Assembly: GCF_946480385.1 (NCBI RefSeq) | Contig: NZ_CAMLJP010000017.1 | Location: forward strand, 1 to 64,000 | Reading direction: 5' to 3' | Origin: an uncultured Azospirillum sp. | GTDB taxonomy: Bacteria > Pseudomonadota > Alphaproteobacteria > Azospirillales > Azospirillaceae | Length of the DNA: 64,000 bases | Shown: positions 52,805 to 61,917 of the stretch, in pieces | Layout of the letters: each line of letters starts with the position of its first letter | How positions within the stretch are numbered: position 1 is the stretch's first letter | Position numbers and translations under genes: made by a program | Notes under the pieces: generated by a model | Told to the model about the DNA's origin: nothing | Databases searched by the model: none | The model's input: only the letters and a program-made list of their open reading frames with translations

Positions 52805-55255
52805 CTACCGCACCCCGCTGTTGCTGTAGTCGTACTGCACCTTGGGCGCGGCGCCGGAGCCGCCGGCGATCTTTTCGATCAGCGAACCGATGGCGCCGCC
52901 GGGCCGCGCGTCGGCCGAGGCCATCGGGACGCCGTTCGGCATTGCGCTTCCCGGCGGCGGCGTCCAGGCGGGGGCGCCGTCCAGGCCGGGGAGCGGACGG
53001 GCGGGCTTGCCGGCATGGGCGTCGAGCATGAACTCGCGCCACAGCTTGGCCGGCAGGGTGCCGCCGGTGACCTTCTTCATGGCGTCGTTGTTGTCGTTGC
53101 CGAGCCAGACGCCGGCGACCAGATCGGCGGTGAAGCCGACGAACCAGGCGTCGTGATAGTCCTGGGTGGTGCCGGACTTGGCCGCCGCCGGACGGTTCAG
53201 CCGGGCGCTGCGGCCGGTGCCGTAGTCGAGCACGCCGCTCATCATCCGGGCGAGCTGGACCGCATGGGCGGGATCGACCACCGGCGCGCCGCCGCCACCC
53301 TGGCGCCGGTAGAGGACGGCGCCGTCGCGGCTCTTGATCTCGGTGATGGCATAGGCCCAGACAGGGACGCCGCGGTTGGCGATGCCGGCATAGGCACGCA
53401 CCAGCTCCAGCGGCGTCACCTCGCTGGTGCCGAGCGCCAGCGACAGGTCGCGGGTCAGCGGCGAGGAGATGCCGAGATCGGACGCGATCCGCCGCACCCG
53501 GTCGGTGCCGACCCGGTCGATCAGCCGCGCCGTCGCGGTGTTGGACGAATGGGCCAGCGCCGAGGCCAGCGTGATGCTGCCGCGGTACTTGCCGTCGTAA
53601 TTGCCGGGACTCCAGTTGCCGAGCTGGACCGGGGCGTCGTCGATCAGGCTGTCGGGGGTCCAGCCGGTTTCCAGGGCGGCCAGATAGACGAAGGGCTTGA
53701 AGGCCGAGCCCGGCTGGCGCAGCGCCTGGGTGGCGCGGTTGAACTCGCTGCTGTCGTAATCGCGGCCGCCGACCAGCGCGCGCACGGCGCCGTCGGGGCT
53801 CATGGCGACCAGCGCGCCCTGGCGGACGTTGGCGGCGGCACCGGGACCGGCGAGCAGAGCCTCCATCCGCTGTTCGGCGGCGCGCTGCATCCGCAGGTCC
53901 AGCGTGGTGCGGACGATGACGTCGCCATGGTCGGGGCCGGCGAAGCCCGGCACCAGATCGGTCACCCAGTCGGCGAAATAGCGGCCGTCGCCGCCGGGCC
54001 GGCGCTTGGGCGAGGGCTTGGCGGTGCGGGCGGCGTCGTACTGCGCCTGGGTGAGGTAGCCGGCATCCAGCATCGCCGCCATCACCACCCGCGCCCGCTC
54101 CGCCGACTCATCCGGGTTGGTGCTGGGGGCGTAGCGCGACGGCGCCTTCAGCAGGCCGGCCAGCACCGCCGATTCGCGGATGTCAACCTCGGTCGCCGGC
54201 TTCCCGAAATAGGTGCGGGCGGCGGCGTCCACCCCGAAGGTGCCGGCGCCGAGATAGACGCGGTTCAGATAGGCGGTGAGGATCTGGTCCTTGGTGAAGC
54301 GGCTCTCCAGCCACAACGCCAGCATCGCCTCCTGGATCTTGCGCTTCAGCGACTTCTCGGGCGTCAGGAACAGGTTCTTGGCGAGCTGCTGGGTGATGGT
54401 GGAGCCGCCCTGCACCGCCCGGCCGGAGCGCCAGTTGACATAGACGGCGCGGGCCAGACCCAGCGGATCGATGCCGAAATGGCTGTAGAAGCGGCGGTCC
54501 TCGATCGCCAGCACGGCGTCGACCAGATGCGGCGGCAGATCCTTCACGCTCAGCGTCGTGCCGTGCAGGTCGCCGAAGCGGGCGAACTCGCTGCCGTCGG
54601 CGGCCAGAACGGTGATCGAGGCGCGGCGTTCGAACTGCGCCACCTTGGAGATGTCCGGCAGGTCGAGCGCGAACCAGGCCAGCACCGCGCCCAAGCCGAT
54701 GCCGCACCAGATGGCGGCGACGAGGCCCCATTGCAGCAGTTGCCTCATCCAGCCGCCGCCCTTGCCGCCGTTTTTCTTGGGCGGCTGCGGCGGTTGGCCG
54801 GGCCGGCCGGCGGGCGGATAAGGAGGCTGCGGCGGCTGCGAACCGTTGGCCCGCCGCGGGGACGGCCTGGACGCTTTGAGTTTGGGCAAGGAGATCCTTT
54901 GCAGGGTGAAGGACGGCAAGCCGCGGCGGCGCGGCCGGCGCGGCTGCTTGTAGGGCGTCGGCGGCGGAGCGGCGGAGGGCGGCGGCTGCCTGCGGCGCGG
55001 CTTGTTCCGGCCAAGCGTCGCCAGCCGGTCGCGGGCAATTGCGAACGCCTTGGCGGCCAGCACGCGGGCGACCTCCCCCGCCGTCAGCCGGTCGAGCGGC
55101 GACGGGTCTTCGCGGGTGCGGATCGGGCGGAGGCCGGCGTAGAGCTGGCCTGGGTCCCTTTGGTCGTCGGGTCGGTCGGCGGTCACGGCGCGCTCGCTGA
55201 AGCCCCATCGGGTCGATGCGGTGAGTGCGGGAAACGTTCCCGCTTCGGTCCTCAT
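52805..55255 (-). CDS. Penicillin-binding protein 1A (bifunctional GT51/transpeptidase)
   Basis: An 816-residue class A PBP. A long cytoplasmic N-terminus rich in Pro and Arg (about residues 1-168) precedes the membrane helix (172-194). The GT51 domain has IEDRRFYSHFGIDPLGL and GGSTITQQLAKNLFL; the transpeptidase has QPGSAFKPF (SxxK), SSN (SxN) and KSGTT (KTG type). Catalytic motifs are all intact. The C-terminus is Gly/Pro-rich. It synthesises septal or side-wall peptidoglycan. Start at ATG 55255; independent of the T6SS genes. Confidence 0.93.
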   Translation of the reverse strand: MRTEAGTFPALTASTRWGFSERAVTADRPDDQRDPGQLYAGLRPIRTREDPSPLDRLTAGEVARVLAAKAFAIARDRLATLGRNKPRRRQPPPSAAPPPTPYKQPRRPRRRGLPSFTLQRISLPKLKASRPSPRRANGSQPPQPPYPPAGRPGQPPQPPKKNGGKGGGWMRQLLQWGLVAAIWCGIGLGAVLAWFALDLPDISKVAQFERRASITVLAADGSEFARFGDLHGTTLSVKDLPPHLVDAVLAIEDRRFYSHFGIDPLGLARAVYVNWRSGRAVQGGSTITQQLAKNLFLTPEKSLKRKIQEAMLALWLESRFTKDQILTAYLNRVYLGAGTFGVDAAARTYFGKPATEVDIRESAVLAGLLKAPSRYAPSTNPDESAERARVVMAAMLDAGYLTQAQYDAARTAKPSPKRRPGGDGRYFADWVTDLVPGFAGPDHGDVIVRTTLDLRMQRAAEQRMEALLAGPGAAANVRQGALVAMSPDGAVRALVGGRDYDSSEFNRATQALRQPGSAFKPFVYLAALETGWTPDSLIDDAPVQLGNWSPGNYDGKYRGSITLASALAHSSNTATARLIDRVGTDRVRRIASDLGISSPLTRDLSLALGTSEVTPLELVRAYAGIANRGVPVWAYAITEIKSRDGAVLYRRQGGGGAPVVDPAHAVQLARMMSGVLDYGTGRSARLNRPAAAKSGTTQDYHDAWFVGFTADLVAGVWLGNDNNDAMKKVTGGTLPAKLWREFMLDAHAGKPARPLPGLDGAPAWTPPPGSAMPNGVPMASADARPGGAIGSLIEKIAGGSGAAPKVQYDYSNSGVR

Positions 55256-55373
55256 ACGCCTACATCCGCGCCGCCGGAAGACCGGTGGCGGGCAGACGAT
55301 TATTTGTCTCCCGACCGTGGCGAAAGGATGACGCTATCCGAAATTGGGGGTGAGGCACAGGTGACGGAAATTC

Positions 55374-55508
55374 CCCTCTCCCGCCCCGGGAGAGGGTGGC
55401 CCGAAGGGCCGGGTGAGGGGTGATCCAAGGATCAGAATCCATGTTCCGATCGACCCTCACCCTCCCCGCCTTCGGCGGGTCCCCTCCCTCTCCCGGGGCG
55501 GGAGAGGG
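55374..55508. repeat. Palindromic intergenic repeat, copy B
   Basis: A 135-bp element whose two ends (55374-55396 and 55486-55508) are exact 23-bp reverse complements of each other, each itself nearly palindromic (CCCTCTCCCG..CGGGAGAGGG). The interior carries GTGAGGGGTGATCCAAGGA, also in copy C. Located between the PBP1A and histidine kinase genes. Confidence 0.85.
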
Positions 55509-55513
55509 CCTTT

Positions 55514-56971
55514 CTACAACGGCAGCGTCACCGTCGCGCGCAGGCCGCCCTCGCTGCGGTTCGCCAGGGTCACGTCGCCGCCGTGGCCGCGGATGATGCT
55601 GCGGGCGGTGGACAGGCCCAGGCCGACGCCGCCGGTGTCGCGGGAGCGGGAGCGCTCCAGCCGGTAGAAGGGGGCGAAGACCTTCTCGAACTCCGCCTCC
55701 GGGATGCCGGGGCCGTCGTCGTCGATGTGGATCAGGGCATTGGGGGCGTTGGCGGCGTTGGTGCCGTCGTCGCCGGTCTCCAGCCGGACGGTGAAGCCGC
55801 CGCCATACTTGATGGCGTTGTCCATCAGGTTGGCCAGCGCCCGGCGCAGAGCCACCGGGCGGCCTTCCGCCACCACATGGGCCGGGCCGTCGTAGAGGGC
55901 GCGGTGGCCGGCATCGACACGGTCGTCGCACAGGCTCTGCAGCAGGTCGGCGAGGTCGAAGCGGCCACGCGGCTCGCGCTGGGCGTCGTCGCGGGCGAAG
56001 GCGAGCGTGGCGGAGATCATCGCCTCCATCTCGTCCAGGTCGGCCAGCATCCGCCGCTGCATCTCCGGATCGTCGACCAGTTCGGCGCGCAGGCGCAGGC
56101 GGGTGATCGGCGTGCGCAGGTCGTGGCTGATCGCCGCCAGCATCTGGGTGCGGTCCGCGACGAAGCGGGCGAGCCGCGCCTGCATCCGGTTGAAGGCGCG
56201 GGTGGCGGCGCGCAGCTCGCGCGGGCCCTCCTCCGGCAGGGGGTCGGCCTGCCCGTCGACGCTGAGCCGTTCGGCGGCGGCGGCGAAGCCGGCGAGCGGC
56301 GCCGTCACCCGGCGGGCGGCCAGCAGCGACACCAGCAGGATCACCGCGACGATCGCGCCCATCCACAACAGGAAGCGGACGATGCCGAAGGGGCCGGCCA
56401 GCGGATCGCCGCCGGTGAAGCTGAGCCACGACCCGTCGCCGAGCCGCACCGACAGCCGGACATGCGGCCCCCAGCGCCGGGCCTCGTCGCCGCCCATGAA
56501 GGGCGGGTGCGGATGGTCGTCGCGGGGCGGGCGCTGCACCTCGACCAGGATGTTGCGGTCGGCGGTGTCGAGGGAGTCGCTCAGCCGGCGCTTCAGCCCG
56601 TCGAACCGGCCGCTGGATATGGCGTCGGGCGCCAGCGGCGGCGGGCGGTCGGGACGCCATTCAACGCGCAGGACCGGGTCGTCGATGGCGCGCACCACCC
56701 GCTCGCGGCCCGGCGGCGGCGTGCTCTCCACCAGTTGGACGATGGCGGTGATGCGCTGGATCAGCACGTTGGGGCCGTGGATCGGCGGCCCCTCGCTGCG
56801 GTCGGTCAGATAGACCAGCGCGCTGATCGCCTGGGTCAGCAGCAGCGCCAGCACCACCGTCAGGGCGATGCGCGCGGCGAGGCTGTCGGGGAAGCCGAGG
56901 CGCAGGCGGCGGAGGCGGCGGCGGCGGGCCAGCCTGGATTTCGCCGTCATCTCCTCCGGCCGGGTGGTCAC
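55514..56971 (-). CDS. Sensor histidine kinase of the OmpR-partner type
   Basis: A 485-residue membrane kinase. Two membrane helices (about 34-55 and 200-219) flank a periplasmic sensor with DDHPHPP, a HAMP domain at 220-275, the phosphoacceptor H283 in AAISHDLRTPITR, and an HATPase domain (NLMDNAIKYGG, DDDGPGIP, GGVGLGLSTARSI). GTG start; the preceding response regulator overlaps it by four bases (GTGA). It forms a two-component system with the regulator at 57720, probably sensing envelope or metal stress given the divergent Spy-like gene (inference). Confidence 0.9.
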   Translation of the reverse strand: MTTRPEEMTAKSRLARRRRLRRLRLGFPDSLAARIALTVVLALLLTQAISALVYLTDRSEGPPIHGPNVLIQRITAIVQLVESTPPPGRERVVRAIDDPVLRVEWRPDRPPPLAPDAISSGRFDGLKRRLSDSLDTADRNILVEVQRPPRDDHPHPPFMGGDEARRWGPHVRLSVRLGDGSWLSFTGGDPLAGPFGIVRFLLWMGAIVAVILLVSLLAARRVTAPLAGFAAAAERLSVDGQADPLPEEGPRELRAATRAFNRMQARLARFVADRTQMLAAISHDLRTPITRLRLRAELVDDPEMQRRMLADLDEMEAMISATLAFARDDAQREPRGRFDLADLLQSLCDDRVDAGHRALYDGPAHVVAEGRPVALRRALANLMDNAIKYGGGFTVRLETGDDGTNAANAPNALIHIDDDGPGIPEAEFEKVFAPFYRLERSRSRDTGGVGLGLSTARSIIRGHGGDVTLANRSEGGLRATVTLPL

Positions 56972-57720
56972 GATGCAAGTCCGCCGCTGCCGACGGTCGG
57001 GGTGAAGAGATAGCCGCCGCCGCGCACCGTCTTGATCAGCGTCGGTTCGGCCGGGTCGGGTTCGATCTTGCGGCGCAGCCGGCTGACCTGCACGTCAATG
57101 GAGCGGTCGAAGGGAACCGCCGACCGCCCGCGCGCCAGATCGAGAAGCTGGTCGCGGGTCAGCACCCGCTGCGGATGCTCGACGAAGGCGACCAGCAGGT
57201 CGTACTCGCCGGCCGACAGCTGGACCAGCACGCCGTCGGGCGAGCGCAGTTCCCGCTTTGTGAGGTCGAGCGACCAGCCTTCGAAGCGCAGCACCGTGCC
57301 GGCCGCCGCCGGGGCGCCCGCCACCGGCGGGGCGGAGACGCGGCGCAGCACCGCCTTGATGCGGGCCAGCAGTTCGCGCGGGCTGAAGGGCTTCGCCAGA
57401 TAGTCGTCGGCGCCCATCTCCAGCCCGACGATGCGGTCGGTCTCCTCCCCCATGGCGGTCAGCATGATGACGGGGGTCTGCGCCGTCTGCGGCGTGGCGC
57501 GCAGCCGGCGGCAGAGCGACAGCCCATCCTCCCCCGGCAGCATCAGGTCGAGGACGATCAGGTCGACGCGGGCGCCGTCGAGCGTGCGCATCATCTCCGC
57601 CCCGTCCCTGACCCCGGTGACCCGGTAGCCGTGCTTGGTCAGGAACTGGGCGACGAGGGAGCGGATTTCGCGGTCGTCGTCGACGACGAGGAGGTGGGGC
57701 GTGCGGTCCATGGAGGCCAT
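56968..57720 (-). CDS. OmpR-family response regulator
   Basis: A 250-residue regulator: receiver with DDD at 14-16 and phosphoacceptor D58 (VLDLMLPGEDG), MLTAMG, YLAKPFSP, then a winged helix with LSAGEYDLLVAFVEHPQRVL and the Arg-rich SIDVQVSRLRRKIEPD, ending in an RGGGYLF-type hairpin. Partner kinase overlaps downstream. Start at ATG 57720 (ribosome site weak; a second ATG lies at 57711). The divergent gap to the Spy-like gene holds GTTAC repeats, a likely binding site. Confidence 0.92.
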   Translation of the reverse strand: MASMDRTPHLLVVDDDREIRSLVAQFLTKHGYRVTGVRDGAEMMRTLDGARVDLIVLDLMLPGEDGLSLCRRLRATPQTAQTPVIMLTAMGEETDRIVGLEMGADDYLAKPFSPRELLARIKAVLRRVSAPPVAGAPAAAGTVLRFEGWSLDLTKRELRSPDGVLVQLSAGEYDLLVAFVEHPQRVLTRDQLLDLARGRSAVPFDRSIDVQVSRLRRKIEPDPAEPTLIKTVRGGGYLFTPTVGSGGLAS

Positions 57721-57757
57721 GATCGGGCGAGGCGCGGCGGGCGTGAAGGGGAAATGT

Positions 57758-57800
57758 GTAACGCCCGGTTACCGGAGGGCCGGCGGTTACACTCTGTTAC
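57758..57800. promoter_or_regulatory. Clustered GTTAC half-sites, candidate response-regulator operator
   Basis: GTAAC-N5-GTTAC (57758-57772) and GTTAC-N5-GTTAC (57786-57800). The second pair reads GTAAC-AGAGT-GTAAC on the minus strand, the same spacing as CpxR boxes (GTAAA-N5-GTAAA). It lies between the two-component genes and the Spy/CpxP-like gene. Confidence 0.6.
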
Positions 57801-57952
57801 CAAATGACCGGTTTGCGGACATTCGACCGCAACGTTCGGCGCCCATTGTCTGGTCATCGGGACAGCGGCGGCGATGCAGCCGGCAGCGTCCCAACGGAAT
57901 AAGCCCCTCCATCCGGGGTTTAGAGAGCACCAAACACTGAGGAGTCGACACC

Positions 57953-58588
57953 ATGAAACGCGCCCTTCTGACGTCCGCCCTGCTGGTTGCCGGCCTCGGC
58001 GTGGCCGTTCCGGTCTTCGCCCAGGGTGGCCCGCAGCCGGGTGGTCCCGGCGCTGGAATGGGTCCCGGCGCCGGCGGCCCCGACCGCCACTTCGCCCGCA
58101 TGTGCGAGGACCAGGAAGCCCGTCTGGCCGGCAAGCTGGCCTATGCGGAGAAGAAGCTGAACATCACCGATCAGCAGCGCGCCGCCTGGACCAAGTTCGC
58201 CGACGCCGCCCGCTCCAGCCTGAAGCCGACGCAGGATCTGTGCGTCAAGTTCAAGGACACCCCGCCGCCGGCAGCCCTGCCGCAGCGCCTTGAGCGGGTC
58301 GAGCAAATGATGCAGGCCCACCTGCAGCAGATCCAGACCGTCCGCCCGGCGCTGACCGACCTCTATGGCCAGCTGACGCCCGAACAGCAGAAGCAGGCCG
58401 ACCGCATGCTGACCCCGGGTCCGGGCGGCATGGGCGGCCGGATGGGCGGCCACCATGGCGGCCATATGGGCGGCTGGGACCATGACGGCCCGCGCCATCA
58501 CGGCATGGGTCCGGGCGGCATGGGGCCGGGCGGTATGATGGGTCCGGGAAAGGGCCCGGCGCCGGCACCGCAGGAGCCGACCAAGTAA
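57953..58588 (+). CDS. Spy/CpxP-family periplasmic protein with Gly-Met-His-rich tail
   Basis: A 211-residue exported protein: signal peptide cleaved near VFAQ, then a helical LTXXQ-type domain (KLNITDQQRAAWTKFADAAR, LERVEQMMQAHLQQI, LTPEQQKQADR) like E. coli Spy and CpxP, periplasmic chaperone/stress sensors. The last 65 residues are Gly, Met and His rich (GGHHGGHMGG, GMGPGGMGPGG), as in metal-binding tails. AGGAG eight bases before the ATG. It is divergent from the two-component genes and very likely under their control. A strong terminator follows. Confidence 0.85.
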   Translation: MKRALLTSALLVAGLGVAVPVFAQGGPQPGGPGAGMGPGAGGPDRHFARMCEDQEARLAGKLAYAEKKLNITDQQRAAWTKFADAARSSLKPTQDLCVKFKDTPPPAALPQRLERVEQMMQAHLQQIQTVRPALTDLYGQLTPEQQKQADRMLTPGPGGMGGRMGGHHGGHMGGWDHDGPRHHGMGPGGMGPGGMMGPGKGPAPAPQEPTK

Positions 58589-58657
58589 GGACGTAACAAG
58601 GACAGACGGACTCCCGGCGGCGACCCCAAGCCCCCCAACGCAGCCGCCGTGAGACCG

Positions 58658-58696
58658 AGGGCCGCCGAATCCCCCATTCGGCGGCCCTTGTCGTTT
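58658..58696 (+). terminator. Terminator after the Spy-like gene
   Basis: A 12-bp stem GGGCCGCCGAAT / ATTCGGCGGCCC with a short C-rich loop, followed by TTGTCGTTTTT. About 70 bp past the stop codon. Confidence 0.9.
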
Positions 58697-58790
58697 TTGG
58701 GGAGAGGGAATTCCACTGCGGTATGGTGGAAGGCGATAAAGACAAGCCGCCGCTTGCATTGCGGGCCTCCGCACCCCAAAGCTTAACCCT

Positions 58791-61328
58791 ATGACGTCCT
58801 CTCACGCTTCGGCGGGCGGCGGTCTCGGGCGGGGGGGCCGTGTGGTCGCCGTGCTGGGGCCGACCAACACCGGCAAGACCTATCTGGCGATCGAGCGCAT
58901 GCTCGGTCACCGGTCCGGAATGATCGGCTTTCCCCTGCGCCTGCTGGCGCGGGAGAATTACGACCGCATCGTCTCGATCAAGGGAAAGAACGCCGTCGCG
59001 CTGGTGACGGGGGAGGAGAAGATCCTGCCCCCCAACCCGTCCTATTGGGTCTGCACCGTCGAATCGATGCCGCTGGACCGCGCGGTCGATTTCCTGGCGG
59101 TCGACGAGATCCAGCTCTGCGCCGATCCGGAGCGCGGCCACATCTTCACCGACCGGCTGCTGAACGCCCGCGGCATGGTCGAGACGATGGTGCTGGGCTC
59201 CGATTCGATGCAGCCGATGATCCGCCGGCTGGTGCCGAAGGCGGAGTTCATCAGCCGGCCGCGCTTCTCCCAGCTGACCTATGCCGGCTACAAGAAGCTG
59301 ACGCGCCTGCCGCCGCGCTCGGCGGTCGTCGCCTTTTCCGCCACCGACGTCTATGCCATCGCCGAGATGATCCGGCGCCAGCGCGGCGGCACCGCGGTGG
59401 TGCTGGGGGCGCTCAGCCCGCGCACGCGCAACGCGCAGGTCGGCCTCTATCAGGCGGGCGAGGTGGACTATCTGGTGGCGACCGACGCCATCGGCATGGG
59501 GCTGAACATGGATGTCGACCATGTCGCCTTCGCCCGCATCGTCAAGTTCGACGGCTTCGCCCCGCGCCGCCTGCGCCCCGCCGAGGTGGCGCAGATCGCC
59601 GGTCGCGCCGGGCGGCACATGCGCGACGGCACCTTCGGCACCACCGACGAGGTGGGGGAACTGGACGCCGATCTGGTCACCCGCGTGGAGAACCACGAGT
59701 TCGAGACGGTCAAGGCGCTGTCCTGGCGCAACAGCGACCTGCGCTTCGACACGCCGGGCTTCCTGCTGAAATCGCTGGAGGAACGGGCGCCGATCCAGGA
59801 GCTGTCCCGCGTGCGCGAGGCCGACGACCATCTGGCGCTGCAGGCGCTGGTGCGCGATCCGGAGATCATGGACCTCGCGCGCGGCCGGGACGCCGTGAAA
59901 CTGCTGTGGGAGGTCTGTCAGGTCCCCGACTTCCGCAAGGTGCTGTCGGATGCCCACACCAAGCTGCTGGCCCAGGTCTTCCGCAGCCTGCGCGGGCCGC
60001 TGCGCCGGCTGGACGACGACTGGGTGGCGAAGCAGATCGCCCGGCTCGACCGGACGGAGGGGGACATCGACGCGCTGGTCGCCCGCATCGCCCATATCCG
60101 CACCTGGACCTACATCTCCAACCGGCCGACCTGGCTGAAGGACCCGCTACACTGGCAGGAACGCACCCGCGCCATCGAGGACCGGCTGTCCGACGCCCTG
60201 CACGAGCGGCTGACCCAGCGCTTCATCGACCGCCGCTCCGCCACGCTGTCGCGGACGCTGAAGGACGGGCGGTCGCTGCTGGGCGGCGTGCGGGCCGACG
60301 GCGAGGTGGTGGTGGAGGGGCATGTCGTCGGCCGGCTGGAGGGCTTCCGCTTCGTGCCCGACGCGCCCGACCGCTCCGATGAGGCGAAATCGCTGCTGAC
60401 CGCCGCGCGACGCGCGTTGCGCGATGAGCTTGCCAAGCGGCTGCGCGCCTTCGAGGCGGAACCGGACGACGTCTTCGCCTTGGGGCCGGACGGGGTGCTG
60501 AGCGCCGACAATCTGCCGGTGGCGCGGCTGGCGGCGGGGCCGTCGGTGCAGGCGCCGCTGGTGGTGCCGTTCGACGAGGGCATGCTGGATCAGGCCCAGC
60601 GCGAGCGGGTGCGGGCGCGGCTGGACCGCTGGCTGAAGGACCACATCGCCGCCCGGCTGAAGCCGCTGTTCGCGCTGTCCGCCGCCGAAGGGCTGTCGGG
60701 CGCCGGGCGCGGGCTGGTCTTCCAGCTGGTCGAGGGGCTGGGGGTGCTGCCGCGGGCGCCGGTGGCCGACATGGTGGAGCGGCTGGAGCGCGAGGACCGC
60801 AAGGCGCTGACCAAGCTGGGTGTCCGGCTGGGGGTGTCGCACCTCTATCTGACGGCGCTGGCCAAGCCGGCGGCGGTGAGCTTGCGCGGTCTGCTGTGGG
60901 CGGTGGCGCAGGGGCATCCCTTGCCGGTGCCGATCCCGCCGCCCGGCCGCGTTTCGGTCGAAGCACCGCCGGTGAAGGAGGGTGGCGCACCGCCGGCCTT
61001 CTGGGAGGCCATCGGCTATCCGCTGGCCGGCGGACGGGCGCTGCGCGTCGATATGCTGGACCGGCTGGAGACGGAGCTGCTGACGGCGTCCAAGGCCAAC
61101 GCGCCGATCCGCGAGGTGGCGCTCGGCCAGCGCGTCGGCCTGTCGGCGGAGGAACTGGGGACGGTGCTGACCGGGCTCGGCTATGTGCGGATCGTCGCCG
61201 AGGACGGGGCGGTGGCCTGGAAGCGGAAGCGGCCACCCAGGCAGCAGCAGGGAAACAGGCAGCGGCGCGAGCGGCCGACGAACGAGGACCATCCGTTCGC
61301 CAAGCTGCGGCAGCTGTCGGGGATGTGA
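58791..61328 (+). CDS. SUV3-like ATP-dependent helicase
   Basis: An 845-residue superfamily 2 helicase. Walker A GPTNTGKT (23-30), FPLRLLARENYDR, VDEIQLCADPERGHIFTDRLL (DEIQ motif II), VAFSATDVYAIAE (motif III), TDAIGMGLNMDVDHV and QIAGRAGRHMRDG (motif VI) are those of mitochondrial SUV3 and its alphaproteobacterial relatives. SUV3 unwinds RNA for the degradosome; the bacterial proteins are poorly characterised. The C-terminal half (430-845) is variable. ATG at 58791 with a weak ribosome site. The S4 gene is 50 bp downstream. Confidence 0.85.
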   Translation: MTSSHASAGGGLGRGGRVVAVLGPTNTGKTYLAIERMLGHRSGMIGFPLRLLARENYDRIVSIKGKNAVALVTGEEKILPPNPSYWVCTVESMPLDRAVDFLAVDEIQLCADPERGHIFTDRLLNARGMVETMVLGSDSMQPMIRRLVPKAEFISRPRFSQLTYAGYKKLTRLPPRSAVVAFSATDVYAIAEMIRRQRGGTAVVLGALSPRTRNAQVGLYQAGEVDYLVATDAIGMGLNMDVDHVAFARIVKFDGFAPRRLRPAEVAQIAGRAGRHMRDGTFGTTDEVGELDADLVTRVENHEFETVKALSWRNSDLRFDTPGFLLKSLEERAPIQELSRVREADDHLALQALVRDPEIMDLARGRDAVKLLWEVCQVPDFRKVLSDAHTKLLAQVFRSLRGPLRRLDDDWVAKQIARLDRTEGDIDALVARIAHIRTWTYISNRPTWLKDPLHWQERTRAIEDRLSDALHERLTQRFIDRRSATLSRTLKDGRSLLGGVRADGEVVVEGHVVGRLEGFRFVPDAPDRSDEAKSLLTAARRALRDELAKRLRAFEAEPDDVFALGPDGVLSADNLPVARLAAGPSVQAPLVVPFDEGMLDQAQRERVRARLDRWLKDHIAARLKPLFALSAAEGLSGAGRGLVFQLVEGLGVLPRAPVADMVERLEREDRKALTKLGVRLGVSHLYLTALAKPAAVSLRGLLWAVAQGHPLPVPIPPPGRVSVEAPPVKEGGAPPAFWEAIGYPLAGGRALRVDMLDRLETELLTASKANAPIREVALGQRVGLSAEELGTVLTGLGYVRIVAEDGAVAWKRKRPPRQQQGNRQRRERPTNEDHPFAKLRQLSGM

Positions 61329-61380
61329 GGGGGCATGACGACCTACGAATGATGAACGAGATCAACAGACGGAAACGCCC

Positions 61381-61803
61381 ATGAGCAACACCGCTGGCAA
61401 CACCGACATCGAAGACTCCACTCCCGGCCGGCTGCGGATCGACAAGTGGCTTTGGTATGCGCGTTTCTTCAAGACGCGCAGCCTCGCCGCCAAGCTGTGC
61501 AATGACGGGGGCGTGCGGCTGTCGGGGGCGGTGGTGACCAAGGCGCATGCGGCGGTGAAGCCGGGAGACGTGCTGACCTTCGCCCAGGGGCGGCACATCC
61601 GCGTCATCAAGGTGGTGGCGCTGGGAAGCCGACGCGGGCCGGCGCCGGAAGCCCAGGCGCTGTACGAGGATCTTGCCCCGCCGGTGCCGGAGGAGCGGTT
61701 GCAGGACCCTTACCGCGCGCCGGGCGCCGGGCGGCCGACCAAGCGCGACCGCCGGGCGATCGATGCCCTGCAGGGAGGGGCCCTGCAAAGTGAGACCGAT
61801 TAG
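61381..61803 (+). CDS. S4-domain RNA-binding protein (Hsp15-like)
   Basis: A 140-residue protein with LRIDKWLWYARFFKTRSLAAKL, the S4 fold, GGVRLSGAVVTKAHAAVKPGD and RHIRVIKVVALG. Hsp15 of E. coli recycles 50S subunits carrying nascent chains. The C-terminal tail is basic with RRGPAPEAQALYED and RPTKRDRRAID, typical of alphaproteobacterial members. GGAAA upstream of ATG. It follows the SUV3-like helicase, a pairing that suggests RNA metabolism. Confidence 0.9.
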   Translation: MSNTAGNTDIEDSTPGRLRIDKWLWYARFFKTRSLAAKLCNDGGVRLSGAVVTKAHAAVKPGDVLTFAQGRHIRVIKVVALGSRRGPAPEAQALYEDLAPPVPEERLQDPYRAPGAGRPTKRDRRAIDALQGGALQSETD

Positions 61804-61917
61804 GCGGCCGTGCTTATTGTTGCTCGAAAAAAGTGAGACCGCCTCTTAAACGGAGGCGGGACCACCCCCATCTGGCAAGGCTGGACAACAGACCAGATGC
61901 GACAAGCGAGCACGATC

